A model generated the notes under the pieces. It had not been told where the DNA came from. It made no database searches and saw nothing but the letters and a program-made list of their open reading frames with translations. 64,000 nucleotides of DNA from Sipunculus nudus (lineage: Eukaryota > Annelida > Sipuncula > Golfingiida > Sipunculidae). The stretch spans positions 370,501 to 434,500 of the forward strand of contig CM049309.1 of the NCBI GenBank assembly GCA_026874595.1, given 5' to 3'. How positions within the stretch are numbered: position 1 is the stretch's first letter; each line of letters starts with the position of its first letter. This document shows positions 21,787 through 33,600 of this stretch, piece after piece. A program made the translations under genes and the position numbers.

Positions 21787-24700
21787 ATGGCAGTTAATCA
21801 CCAATTTCAAATTCTCTCTTTGAATGTACGAGGGATAAGAAATTATATCAAGCGTAGACAAATATTTAACTGGTTGGTAAAACATAACTCTTATCATGGA
21901 ATCTGTTTCCTACAGGAATGTCACTGTGGACAACAAGATGAAAATAACTGGTCAAAACAATGGCGTGGTAAAATGTTTCTCTCTCATGGGAGAACAAATT
22001 CTTGTGGGGTAGCCATTCTCATTGGTAAAATATTGAATTTAACGAGATTAATAAATGTATAGATAATAAGGGACGATATATTATAATTGAATGTATAGTT
22101 GAAGGTCTGCACTGTATTCTGGTTAATACATATGCACCAAATTATGAAAAACAGCAGGTTGACTTTTTTGACAAGGTTTTAGAAGAAATATTGAAAATGA
22201 ACCAAGATTTAAACATTGATGTTATATGGGGAGGTGACTTTAATGTGCATCTAACTGAATATGACGCTGATGGTGGAAGGCCAAAAGTTAAACAAACCTC
22301 TGTCAATAAATTATTAGATATTATGGAATTATTCAACATGTGCGATATTTGGCGAGTAAAACATGATACCCTAAAATCTTTTACATGGAGATCAATGACA
22401 CCATTTGTTCAAAGGCGCCTTGACTATTTCTTAATGTCTAACAGTCTCCAGTCTTATGCTGAATGTTGTGAGATAATACCTGCTGTTAACACAGACCATT
22501 CTGCAGTGTTATAAAAATTTAAATCAATGGCAGAAACCAGTAAGGGCCCATCACACTGGCGTATGAATATTGAATTGGTTAATGATAACAAATATTTAAG
22601 TGATATAAAGTGTAAAATTATAGATTGGAAGAACAAGGTTAAACACAAATCTGCAAGTGATATATGGGAATATTTGAAATACAAAATAAGAGAGTTTACA
22701 ATTAATTACAGTAAATACAAAGCTAAGACATTTAAGAAGAATTACTTTGAGTTAGAGGAAGAAGTTGCCAAACTGGAACAAAATGTAAAGAGCACATATA
22801 CCACTGAGACACAACAGATGTACGACAACAAAAAAAAAGAATTACAAGAATATTATGATAGAATTACTAGAGGTATAATTGTGAGATCGAGGGCACAGTG
22901 GTTACATCAGGGTGAGAGAAGTTCAAAATACTTCCTAAACCTAGAAAAACAAAATTTTAAACAAAGTGTCATACGCACCCTGTCTGATGGAGAGAGATAT
23001 AGTGCATCAGGAAGAGATTATGTCATATATTAAAATGTTTTTTGTTGATAAATATAAGAAGAAAGCATCTTATACTGAACAAGAATTAACTAATTACTTT
23101 GAAGATCTCCCACCCCTTGATTGTAAATTAAATGAATTTGAAGCAGAAACAATTGGGAGCTTGATTTCAAAAGAGGAGGTTTATTCCTGTTTGAATTCTA
23201 TGAAAAATAATAAAACCCCTGGTAATGACGGATTAACAAAAGAACTGTACCTTACTTTATTTAATGAACTCGGTCAATGTTTAACAGATTGTCTAAATGA
23301 TAATTATGTAAATGGAACCCTGACTACATCTCAGAAGCAGTCATTAGTCAAGTTGATTCCTAAACCAGGAAAGGATTTGACAAAATTGAATGGATGGAGA
23401 CCAATAGGTTTGCTTAATGTTGATGTAAAAATATTGAGTAAAATAATAGTGCAAAGAATTGCAACACATCTTCCAAAACTTATAAAATATGATCAATATG
23501 CCTTCATTCAAGGTAGATATATCGGTGAACCAATCAGATTGATTTGTGATGTTATGCATTATACTGACGTAACAAATAAACCGGGAATAATGTTTGCAGC
23601 AGATCTAGAGGCTGCTTTTGACAGTGTAGATCATGGTTTTTTGTATGAAACTTTGAGATATTTTGGATTTGGCAGTACTTTTATTAGATGGATTAAAATA
23701 CTACACAAGGACATTCAGAGTTCAGTTATGAATAATAGATTTACAACAGGATATTTTCATTTAGAAAGAGGAACTCGGCAAGGTGATCCACTAGCTGCAT
23801 ACTTGTTTATCTTGGTTATTGAAATATTAGCAATAAAGGTGAGAGAAAACGTTCACATTAATGGAATACATATTGGAAACACCCATGTAAAATTATGTAT
23901 GTTCGCAGATGATACTACATTCTTTCTTAAGAATGTTAATTGGCTTAATGTATTACTTTCTGTAATAAAGACATTTGAATTTTATTCTTCACTGAAAATT
24001 AATCGCACAAAAACAGAGGTTACATGTATAGGGTCTTTAAAACATATGAAATTGAGCCTGTATGAACTGAACTGGATTAATCTCACAAGCACATCAATTA
24101 AAATTCTTGGAATTCACTTTTCTCGCATAACAAAGACATAGTACATAAGAATAATTTTATCAGAGCTGAAAACAACTTAGCTACAACATTGTCAATTTGG
24201 ATAAGTAGGAATTTGTCAATTTATGGAAGAGCAGAGGTTGCGCGAACGCTAGCCATTTCAAAGATGCTATATATCACAAATATGATGATACCACCGAAAA
24301 CCACAATGCAGAAACTGAAAAGACTTCTGTGTGATTTTATTTGGAGAGGCAAAAGGCCAAAAGTTAAATATAATACTATAATTGGGAAATATGAAAATGG
24401 TGGAATACAATTTCCTGATATTGAGACTAAAATAAAAACACAGAGAATTATGTGGATTAAGCGTCTTCTTAGTAATCAGTTATCTATAATTCAAGAAATA
24501 ATTGAATTAAAGTTAAGAAAAAGAGGTGGTCTACGTTGTGTTAGAAGTAACTTTGATGTTCGAATACTGCCAAAAACATTACCTTATTTTTATATAAAAT
24601 GTTTTGAAGACTGGTCATCTTATGTATCTGTCGAACCAAAGTCAAATGATGAGGTTGTTTACCAATGTGTGTGGAACAATAAATATATCACAGTGAACAA

Positions 24701-25577
24701 TAAGTCAGTATATAATAAGAGCCTACACAGTAAAGGTATATATTGTATTAAGGATCTTGTGGATGATGAAGGACAATGGAAAACATATGATGATATAATG
24801 CAGAATTCTTTGGACTATTTGTATTGGGCATCCCTGAGAGAAGCTATACCTCAACAGTGGAAACACCATTTTATCAGTGATGAAGAAGGAACCACTCCTG
24901 TGGATGAAGATACAATACTGACTTTAAATGGACACAAATCTCTCGATGGTATGACTTCCAGGAAAATATACTGTGCGTAAATCAACATATTAAGTGAAAC
25001 CCCTACAGCTCAAATGAACTGGAACACTCTCAATAAGATTGATAATTTTGAAATCAGTTGGAAAGATGTGTATGAATGTATTTACAAAACTACAATGGAC
25101 ACTTATATGAGGGAATTTCAATATAAAATACTGAATAATTATATTCCACTTAATACAAAGCTATATAAATGGAAAATTAAAGAAACAGCTAGGTGTTCAT
25201 TTTGTTTTAATTCCAGTGAGAGCATATCTCATTTATTTTTTGAATGTACTGTAGCCAAGACATTTTATTTCAAAGTGCAAACTTGGCTGAAGACATATGA
25301 TATTCATTTACCTAAACTGTCACAGGATATTATATTATATGGTCTTGTCCCATGTGATATGAGCAATTTATTATTAAATCAGATTATTATGTTGTTTAAA
25401 TATGTATTATACATTCAGAGAGAGAACAGTGTTTCTTCCTTGTTTCCAGTGTTTATTAGAAGGTTAACAGAAATAGAGGTTATTGAAAAACAAATAGCTT
25501 TTGATAAAAATATATTAGTCACACATTATACCAAATGGGGTAAACTGAAAGATGTGCGTTCAGATGATTCAGTATGA
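21787..25577 (+). pseudogene. LINE ORF2: endonuclease, reverse transcriptase and zinc-binding C-terminus, broken
   Basis: Pieces in order: 21787-22062 begins the APE endonuclease (ILSLNVRGIRN, then FLQECHC). 22060-22514 continues it in another frame with GGDFNVHL, RRLDYFL and TDHSA. 22527-23033 is the linker region. 22966-24141 is the reverse transcriptase, with TPGNDGL, LIPKPGKD, RPIGLLNVD, ADLEAAFDSVDH, RGTRQGDPLA and the catalytic FADD at about 23902. 24189-24980 and 25014-25577 form the C-terminal part with CSFCF...HLFFEC, a zf-RVT-like cluster. Breaks seen are frameshifts near 22060, 22970-23033 and 24140-24190, and in-frame stops at 22512-22514 and 24978-24980. This copy therefore cannot make ORF2 protein. 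Motifs remain readable, so decay is recent to moderate. Confidence 0.92.
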
Positions 25578-25881
25578 AGAATTAGATTGTTATATGATAA
25601 ACTGACTATCAAGTAAATATCATACAGTCACTTTTTCATGTACTAGTATAGTATTTCCACCACCTGACCGGTAACTGTTTGGAGCTTATAAGGTTGGTTA
25701 ATGAAATTATTTTGTACTTACGTTAAGAGTACATGAAAATTCAATAACTGTATTCTATTTTTTTATGTTTGTGTTTTGTGTATTGTGACCTTGTTTTCCT
25801 TGATCAAGTTATCCTTTTCTGGCCATTATATTGCTGAATATGTTTGTACACATATTGTATTCTTGTACATTATATTTGTAA

Positions 25882-25907
25882 TAAAAAAAAAAATTAAAAA
25901 AAAAAAA
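25882..25907 (+). other. A-rich 3' tail of the LINE
   Basis: A run of As interrupted by TT ends the element right before the target-site duplication, as expected of target-primed reverse transcription from a polyadenylated RNA. Confidence 0.85.
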
Positions 25908-26002
25908 AAATACCAAATAAGAAAAATACACATGCATCATGTGTACTTTTTTACACACTTCACACGTGTCTATACTGAGGCCGTTATACTGGTAGCAGGT
26001 AA

Positions 26003-27023
26003 AGGCCAAAACACACTGGCGCATGAGGCACGCAGGCGGCCATGCGGCGAGTTTTTTGCAATCGCTCCCGGAGTGATTTTTGCCGCTTGCCGCGCGCTTG
26101 CCGCGTGGGGGATTTCTAATACTAAGGTCACATCATTAGAAAATAGGGTTTTCCTAGTCATGTGTTACCAACAAGGTCATCACATCGACACGTGGGGAAG
26201 ATGTCAAATGTTCCGATTGACAGATTAATTATTGAGGTCCAAAAGAGACCTTCCTTATATAACTGCGAGGACCCTTCCTACGTGACGTAGGGAAGGCAGT
26301 GAATATATGGAACGCCATTGGTACAGAATTAGGGGTGTCTGGTTAGTATATAACCTATGTACTCCGTTTGACAACATATTACCATACAACACCCCATGCA
26401 CGCCCGAAAATAAATCCGCAGCAAAATAATATAATGGTATATTCTGCAGTAATCTAGGCCTATATATATTGCATATTTCAAAGATTGTCATGGTTGATTT
26501 ATTATTACACTCACCTGAGGCATATGGCTAATCTCTCTCGGGGTGGTATAGCCTGCCTGAAGTTTGTGTATCTTTTGGCAAGGTGAGGACCAACAATATG
26601 CAGAATATGTGAAAACTGCATGCTAGACAATCTAAAATATTGTTGAAACCTCTCCCCATCAAGCTCCAGCTCTTTCACTAAACGATGGTATTCGCCGTAT
26701 TTCTTTCTTTTCTCATGAATGTCATGGACCCACCATCTTCTTTTCCTTTTCTGCATAGATTTTAATCGGATTAGATATGGTAGAAGTATGTCATCCTCAT
26801 CACTTGATTCAGGCTCCGGACTGTTGTTCATCCTTCCTATCTTATGTATGTAGGCCAAATACTCTTTGGAATATATGACCTTCACCGAGGTCTTCCATCT
26901 GAACTGGAATTGCCGCTTGCCGCCCGCGTGCCGCTCTCGCGTCAGTGTGTTTAAGATCTGCCGTGTAACTGCCGCGTGACTGCTTGCGGCCCGCGTGCCA
27001 CCTGCGCCAGTGTGTTTTGGCCT
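26003..27023 (-). mobile_element. PIF/Harbinger-type DNA transposon, internally deleted (~1.0 kb)
   Basis: The ends AGGCCAAAACACACTGGCGC (26003-26022) and their exact inverse at 27004-27023 form terminal inverted repeats, flanked by TAA on both sides (26000-26002 and 27024-27026), the 3-bp TWA duplication typical of PIF/Harbinger. GC-rich subterminal stretches with repeated GCCGC/GCGTGCC lie inside both ends. The minus strand carries the N-terminal part of a HARBI1-like transposase but no DDE catalytic domain, so the element is non-autonomous. It starts about 80 bp after the LINE's right target duplication, in intron 3 of gene 1. Confidence 0.9.
26515..26885 (-). pseudogene. HARBI1-like transposase fragment, N-terminal exon
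   Basis: The 124-residue frame contains RRWWVHDIHEKRKKYGEYHR, LDGERFQQYFRLSS and IPPRERLAICLR, the N-terminal helix-turn-helix region of PIF/Harbinger (HARBI1-type) transposases. The frame ends right after CLR at CTCAG|GTGAGT (26515/26514), a good splice donor, so in an intact element the DDE domain would follow in a second exon. Only ~500 bp remain to the other element end and no DDE motif is seen, so catalysis is lost. An acidic segment (EPESSDEDD) precedes the domain. Confidence 0.85.
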
Positions 27024-27029
27024 TAAAAG

Positions 27030-27930
27030 TTAGAGATAGACTCTCCAGGCGTAAGAACTTCATTTCACAGCACATTTTCACATGGCACTATGGTACTGTT
27101 CTCGTAGGATATTGTGATATGAATACACATATGACTGGCTAATATCTGTCAGACTGTCAATTAACTGATCAGCACCAGGAGCACAAGATCATGTTGCACG
27201 TGATTTGCCAAATATTGTCAAATTTAGTGCCGCACAAGATTGTGTTACTCCTTTTGGTTCTGTATAAATAAATACACAAAATCTGATAGTATATCCTCAT
27301 TACTTATTGGATAATGTGATAACAGCTACGTAATGTAGCCAGTGGAGATTTGTGTTCAGATATTCCTATGGGGTCCTGTGTAAATGAATGAGTTATATGG
27401 ATTAGTTTATTCCCTTAATGAGCAATGGGCATACAAATCTGTAATATGGTGTAGTGTCCAAATAAGTATTTCTGTGGTGTTCAATGTAAATAATGCATAG
27501 TTGTGTATTCCTTTATTTGGTAATGTGTAATTGATTAACAAATGTGAGGTAATATACAAATAAATATATACTGGGGGTGATGTGTTTAATAATTGTATTG
27601 GGTAATGTACTGATGTACAAAGGGGGCTATTGGTGAACTACTTTCCTGGGGGTTGTTTAAAATTGAGGCAGAGGCTATTTTGCCGGTACCGGTAAAATTG
27701 CTCAGCAGGCTATCTTGCTGGTACAGGTAAAATAGCCTATTACCTACAAATGTCTATGAAGCAGGTACAATAAAGACACCGACTAAAATTTTTTGTCATA
27801 CATTTATAAGCTTACATTTGGCCATAGTGGTCAAATCATAAAAGGAGGTACTGACTTAATTAAGTTATTTGTGTCATAGTGGTCACACCTTCAGTGAGAT
27901 CTCTGCAATTCGACAAGCCTTGAAAAGAGC
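27030..27930. other. AT-rich intron sequence with a short hairpin
   Basis: No gene is visible. Short degenerate pieces such as ggtaatgt recur at 27300-27610. A near-perfect 19-bp inverted repeat (27672-27690 and 27720-27738, starting AGGCTATTTT) could form a hairpin with a ~29-nt loop. Confidence 0.5.
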
Positions 27931-28262
27931 CACATGTGTGTTTGTGTTTGTTTGTGTCACAAAAAACAGCCACATGTGGGTTTGTGTTTGTTTGTGTCAC
28001 AAAAAACAGACACGTATTTGTGTTTGTTTGTGTCACAAAAAAACAGCCACATGTGTGTTTGTGTTTGTTTGTGTCACAAAAATAGCCACATGTTTGTTTG
28101 TGTTTGTTTGTCTCACAAAAAACAGACACATGTGTTTGTGTTTGTTTGTGTCACAAAAAAACACGTGTGTTTGTGTTTGTTTGTCACCAAAAACAGACGT
28201 GTGTTTGTGTTTGTTTGTGTCACAAAAAACAGACATGTGTGTTTGTGTTTGTTTATGTCACA
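27931..28262. repeat. 40-bp minisatellite, ~8-9 copies
   Basis: The unit is CACATGTGTGTTTGTGTTTG followed by TTTGTGTCACAAAAAACAGC. Copies at 27931, 27971 and 28011 give the 40-bp period, with later copies shortened to ~33-38 bp. Frames on both strands stay open through it, but this is low-complexity sequence and not a gene. Confidence 0.93.
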
Positions 28263-29017
28263 ACGACACAGTTCACACAAAACTTGAGGAGTTTCTTTGT
28301 GGTATAACTTCAAAGAGGTTACACAACTACATGGAGTTGAAAGTGAAAATATGTTTCCCATACTTCTTTGATCTACAATCTTTCTTAATTTATATATGAG
28401 TTGCACAATTCTGTATGCAATCAGAAATAGTACCCATGTATAACAACAAACAGGATAAGCCAAGGAGACTTGTTTCATTCTTAGGAGGAATAAGAAGGAA
28501 AACTTGTTTCTTTCAAGACATCCACTACCATGACCGTTGGTGCCAGGATTCCAGAACAGTTGCTCCAAAACATGTATTCAGTCAGGGAATTAGATTCACA
28601 GAAGTCATATACAACTGCAAACATGGTTGGAGTGCTTACCAAAGTCCGTCTGAAGTTTTTTTAAGCTGTGTATCACCGGTAACATAGTCTACTGGGCTAA
28701 AGCTATATGTATAGTCTGTATGATCAATAAAATATCCCACTCAAGTTTGATTTCTAGCAAAATCCATGCATATTTGAAGAGGTCAGAGGTCACCACACTT
28801 TGGAGGCACCTTGTTGACTAACCCAAAATCCTATGGATTTTCATGAAACACATTATACATGTTTACCAATAGAGTTTCTCACCCGAATTACCTTCTCATC
28901 AAAATTTCATGCATATTTAATGAGGGCAGAGGTTATCAGATGTACAACGGGCAAATTATGCACGTTTGCGGTTCTCTTGTTGCTTTTGTAATTCTTTAGA
29001 GTATCTGTTCTTTATAG
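28263..29017. other. Intron 3 tail, no gene seen
   Basis: Ordinary AT-rich intron sequence up to the acceptor ttctttatag before exon 4. A diverged dispersed repeat (caaaatttcatgcatattt) is present around 28760 and 28900. Confidence 0.5.
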
Positions 29018-29143
29018 GTACAGTTGGTCCTCCACCAATGTCACCCAGGCGGACTGGTCCAGCACATAAACCAAAGACATACACACAACAGCTACAAGAA
29101 TTACAACCCCACGACCGGCCTCTGTCATACAGGGCGGCTTACT
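29018..29143 (+). CDS. Gene 1, exon 4: third motif exon
   Basis: Acceptor ttctttatag (AG 29016-29017) and donor GTAAGT at 29144 bound a 126-bp exon, phase 1 on both sides. It encodes GTVGPPPMSPRRTGPAHKPK followed by TYTQQLQELQPHDRPLSYRAA. The motif TYTQQLQELQP is the closest match to exon 3's TYAQQLQKLQP. The 12.3-kb intron before it holds the 20-bp satellite, solo LTR, LINE and Harbinger element. Confidence 0.86.
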
Positions 29144-30279
29144 GTAAGTGGCAATGATAAGCTTGTGATTCATTCACTGTGGTGTTCAGATACCTCACAG
29201 TTTACAAATGTGCATGTAAATCTGTATTGGGGTTGACCATCAGGCTTCACTGCTGGTTCTTGCAATGGACAGGTTTTCTTGAAGAAATGAGGGCACTGTG
29301 ACCTAATTTTAACTTGTGGAATTTGGCCAAGATGAAATTTATGCTGAATTTTTGGAATTTTGCCAAGATGAAATGGGTGCTTAATTCAAAGTCCACATTC
29401 CCAGTTGTTTACAGATTACCAAACAGATTTACAGTTAGTTGATTGAAAATTAAAATTCAGTCCCGGTTGTTTACAGATGACTAAACAGATAGATTTACAG
29501 TTTAAAAATTTTAAATAATGACTACAAAATAGGACCTTTACTGAAAAGAAATAAAAGGATATTTTACGGGTGTTTCAGGTTTTCAGACATACATGCACCA
29601 CGCACTACATAGCCTCAGAACATTAATCAATTTCTATAGGTATGAAGAATTCTGGGATAACCTGTTTAGCACTGACAATGAAACAGAATTTTGTGTAAAA
29701 CTAGAAAGCCCTAAAAGCCTGTACCTTCAATAGCGTCCGAGTCTACCCCAAAATCTGTTCTTTGTCTCTTCTACAAAATTTCATTGAAATTCAGCGATAC
29801 CTTTTAGAGATATTGTGGGCAAACAGGAAACAGACTGACAGGGGTGGATTGAGACACATCCAGTTCTGATCAGTTTGCCCAAAATGCAATTCCTTCATCA
29901 GCTCATGGTCAATCCCTCAACAACATTTAATTGAAATTCATGTTGAACTCTTGGAAAGAAAAAAAAAGAGGTGAATGTGGCATGATCTGCATGACAATCT
30001 GCTCTGGAATTTAATAAATCTGCCCCAAAATTATAAGCGGTAGTTTGTTGGTCCATGGCTCACTTTTTCACAAAATTTCATCAAAATCTATTTTAAATGT
30101 TTTTAGATATGTGTAAACAAACAGGCCTAAATTTGGGGGTAAAAATAAATCTGAGATAGCCTGAACAGAACAATGACCTGTGTTAGAATATGTGGAAACA
30201 CTTTGCCATAGCATATTAATATTTACATATTAAGCTACAGTAGTTATATACTCTACATTCAAGAATTTTGTTTGTGTAG
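29144..30279. other. Intron 4, dispersed-repeat-like sequence
   Basis: Contains small local duplications (gttgtttacaga...aaacagat near 29404 and 29468; gccaagatgaaat near 29328 and 29353) and a diverged bivalve-type interspersed segment around 29740-30130 (caaaatttcattgaaattca, gcaaacaggaaacagactgacag). No gene is seen. Confidence 0.5.
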
Positions 30280-30452
30280 CTCCCACAGAGCCAAGGCGTT
30301 ATAAGGTTTCACCGTTACGAAGCCTTGTTCGCAGTCGACCCTATGCCAGTCCATATATGGGAGATGAGGATGTACTGAGTGACCTCAGCCCAATGAGCAT
30401 GGATGAAGATGTGCGCAGAATCTTGTATGATGGTGAAGGCAGCCTCACTGAG
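30280..30452 (+). CDS. Gene 1, exon 5: start of the acidic tail
   Basis: Acceptor tttgtgtag (AG 30278-30279) and donor GTAAGC at 30453 bound a 173-bp exon, phase 1 in and phase 0 out. It begins SPTEPRRYKVSPLRSLVRSR (basic) and changes to MGDEDVLSDLSPMSMDEDVR (acidic), ending RILYDGEGSLTE. The phase fits the previous exon (T|CT) and the next. No known domain is recognised. The 14.3-kb intron that follows is about 96% satellite. Confidence 0.86.
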
Positions 30453-30673
30453 GTAAGCACTTGTTATGTCATGAAATATCTTGTTTATGCATAAAGGTTA
30501 CAATTTTTCAAAGCCAAAGGCTATGGTTTAATATCTACCAGTGTCTCACAGGTGAAATGATCAGAGCTTGATAGAATCTTTTATCTAATTAATGCCTTTA
30601 CTTCAGGTGGCATGGATTTAAAATTCTTAATAATTGAACCATCCATATCACTTGATCACCTTCATCCTCATTC

Positions 30674-33600
30674 AGCAGACAGTGTCACCAACAGGCATGT
30701 CCTTTCCTTACTCATTCAGCAGACAGTGTCACCAACAGACAGTGTCATCAACAGGCCTGTCCTTTCTTACTCATTTAGCAGACTGTGTCACCAACAGACA
30801 GTGTCACCAACAGGCCTGTACGTTCTTACTCATTTAGCAGACAGTGTAATCAACAGACAGTGTCACCAACAGGCCTGTCCTTTCTTACTCATTTAGCAGA
30901 CAGTGTCACAAACAGACAGTGTCACCAACAGGCCTGTCCTTTCTTACTCATTTAGCAGACAGTGTCACCAACAGACAGTGGCACCAACAGGCCTGTCCTA
31001 TCTTACTCATTTAGCAGACAGTGTCACCAACAGACAGTGTCACCAACAGGCCTGTCCTTTCTTACTCATTCAGCAATAGTGTCACCAACAGACAGTGTCA
31101 CCAACAGGCCTATCCTTTCTTACTCATTCAGCAGACAGTGTCACCAACAGACAGTGGCACCAACAGGCCTGTCCTATCTTACTCATTTAGCAGACAGTGT
31201 CATCAACAGACAGTGTCACCAACAGGCCTGTCCTTTCTTACTCATTTAGCAGACAGTGTCACCAACAGGCCTGTCCTTTCTTACTCATTCAGCAGACAGT
31301 GTCACCAACAGACAGTGTCACCAACAGGCCTGTCCTTTCTTACTCATTTAGCAGACAGTGTCACCAACAGACAGTGTCACCAACAGACCTGTCCTTTCTT
31401 ACTCATTTAGCAGACAGTGTCACCAACAGACAATGTCACCAACAGGCCTGTCCTTTTTTACTCATTCAGCAGACAGTGTCACCAACAGGCCTGTCCTTTC
31501 TTACTCATTCAGCAGACAGTGTCACCAACAGACAGTGTCACCAACAGGCCTGTCCTTTCTTACTCATTTAGCAGACAGTGTCACCAACAGACAGTGTCAC
31601 CAACAGGCCTGTCCTTTCTTACTCATTCAGCAGACAGTGTCACCAACAGACAGTGTCACCAACAGGCCTATCCTTTCATACTCATTCAGCAGACCGTGTC
31701 ACCAACAGACAGTGTCACCAACAGGCCTGTCCTTTCTTACTCATTTAGCAGACAGTGTCACCGATCAGTGTCACCAACAGGCCTGTCCTTTCTTACTCAT
31801 TTGCAGACAGTGTCACCAACAGACAGTGTCACCAACAGGCCTATCCTTTCATACTCATTCAGCAGACAGTGTCACCAACAGACAGTGTCACCAACAGGCC
31901 TGTCCTTTCTTACTCATTCAGCAGACAGTGTCACCAACAGACAGTGTCACCAACAAGCCTGTCCTTTCTTACTCATTTAGCGACAGTGTCACCAACAGAC
32001 AGTGTCACCAACAGGCCTGTCCTTTCTTACTCATTTAGCAGACAGTGTCACCAACAGACAGTGTCACCAACAGGCCTGTCCTTTCATACTCATTCAGCAG
32101 ACAGTGTCACCAACAGACAGTGTCACCAACAAGCCTGTCCTTTCTTACTCATTTAGCAGACAGTGTCACCAACAGACAGTGTCACCAACAGGCCTGTCCT
32201 TTCATACTCATTCAGCAGACAGTGTCACCAACAGACAGTGTCACCAACAGGCCTGTCCTTTCTTACTCATTTAGCAGACAGTGTCACCAACAGGCAGTGT
32301 CACTAACAGGCCTATCCTATCGCACTCATTCAGCAGATAGTGTCACCAACAGACAGTGTCACCAACAGGCCTGTCCTTTCTTACTCATTTAGCAGACAGT
32401 GTCACCAACAGACAGTGTCACCAACAGGCCTGTCCTTTCTTACTCATTTAGCAGACAGTGTCACCAACAGACAGTGTCACCAACAGGCCTGTCCTTTCTT
32501 ACTCATTTAGCAGAAAGTGTCACCAACAGACAGTGTCACCAACAGGCCTGTCCTTTCTTACTCATTTAGCAGACAGTGTCACCAACAGACAGTGTCACCA
32601 ACAGGCCTGTCCTTTCTTATTGATTCAGCAGACAGGGTCACCAACAGACAGTGTCACCAACAGGCCTGTCCTTTCTTACTCATTTAGCAGACAGTGTCAC
32701 CAACAGACAGTGTCACCAACAGGCCTGTCCTTTCTTACCCATTCAGCAGACAGTGTCACCAAAAGACAGTGGCACCAACAAGCCTGTCCTATCTTACTCA
32801 TTTAGCAGACAGTGTCATCAACAGACAGTGTCACCAACAGGCCTGTCTTTTCTTACTCATTTAGCAGACAGTGTCACCAACAGACAGTGTCACCAACAGG
32901 CCTGTCCTTTCTTACTCATTTAGCAGACAGTGTCACCAACAGACAGTGTCACCAACAGGCCTGTCCTTTCCTACTCATTTAGCAGACAGTGTCACAAACA
33001 GACAGTGTCACCAACAGGCCTGTCCTTTCTTACTCATTTAGCAGACAGTATCACCAACAGACAGTGTCACCAACAGGCCTGTCCTTTCTTACTCATTTAG
33101 CAGACAGTGTCACAAACAGACAGTGTCACCAACAGGCCTGTCCTTTCTTACTCATTTAGCAGACAGTGTCACCAACAGACACTGTCACCAACAGGCCTGT
33201 CCTTTTTTACTCATTCAGCAGACAGTGTCACCAACAGGCCTGTCCTTTCTTACTCATTCAGCAGACAGTGTCACCAACAGACAGTGTCACCAACAGGCCT
33301 GTCCTTTCTTACTCATTTAGCAGACAGTGTCACCGATCAGTGTCACCAACAGGCCTGTCCTTTCTTACTCATTTGCAGACAGTGTCACCAACAGACAGTG
33401 TCACCAACAGGCCTATCCTTTCATACTCATTCAGCAGACAGTGTCACCAACAGACAGTGTCACCAACAGGCCTGTCCTTTCTTACTCATTCAGCAGACAG
33501 TGTCACCATTAGACAGTGTCACCAACAAGCCTGTCCTTTCTTACTCATTTAGCGACAGTGTCACCAACAGACAGTGTCACCAACAGGCCTGTCCTTTCTT

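Larger units (their letters stand above)
20293..25907 (+). mobile_element. Near full-length L1-like non-LTR retrotransposon (~5.6 kb)
   Basis: The element has a ~530-bp 5' leader, ORF1 (20826-21572), a ~210-bp spacer, an ORF2 region (21787-25577, broken) and a ~300-bp 3' region ending in an A-rich tail (25882-25907). It is flanked by a 10-13-bp target duplication. Two ORFs, an APE-type endonuclease, a reverse transcriptase and a poly(A) tail place it in the L1/Tx1-like group. It inserted just past the end of the 20-bp satellite in intron 3 of gene 1, in the gene's sense orientation. Removing it joins catttggataaataccaaataa directly to gaaaaatacacatg. Confidence 0.93.

Noticed and set aside
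27860-28568. Cysteine-rich CVCVCLCHKK-type and NTNKHKHT-type frames
   Set aside because: Low-complexity translation of the 40-bp GTTTGTGTTTG repeat in several frames and both strands.
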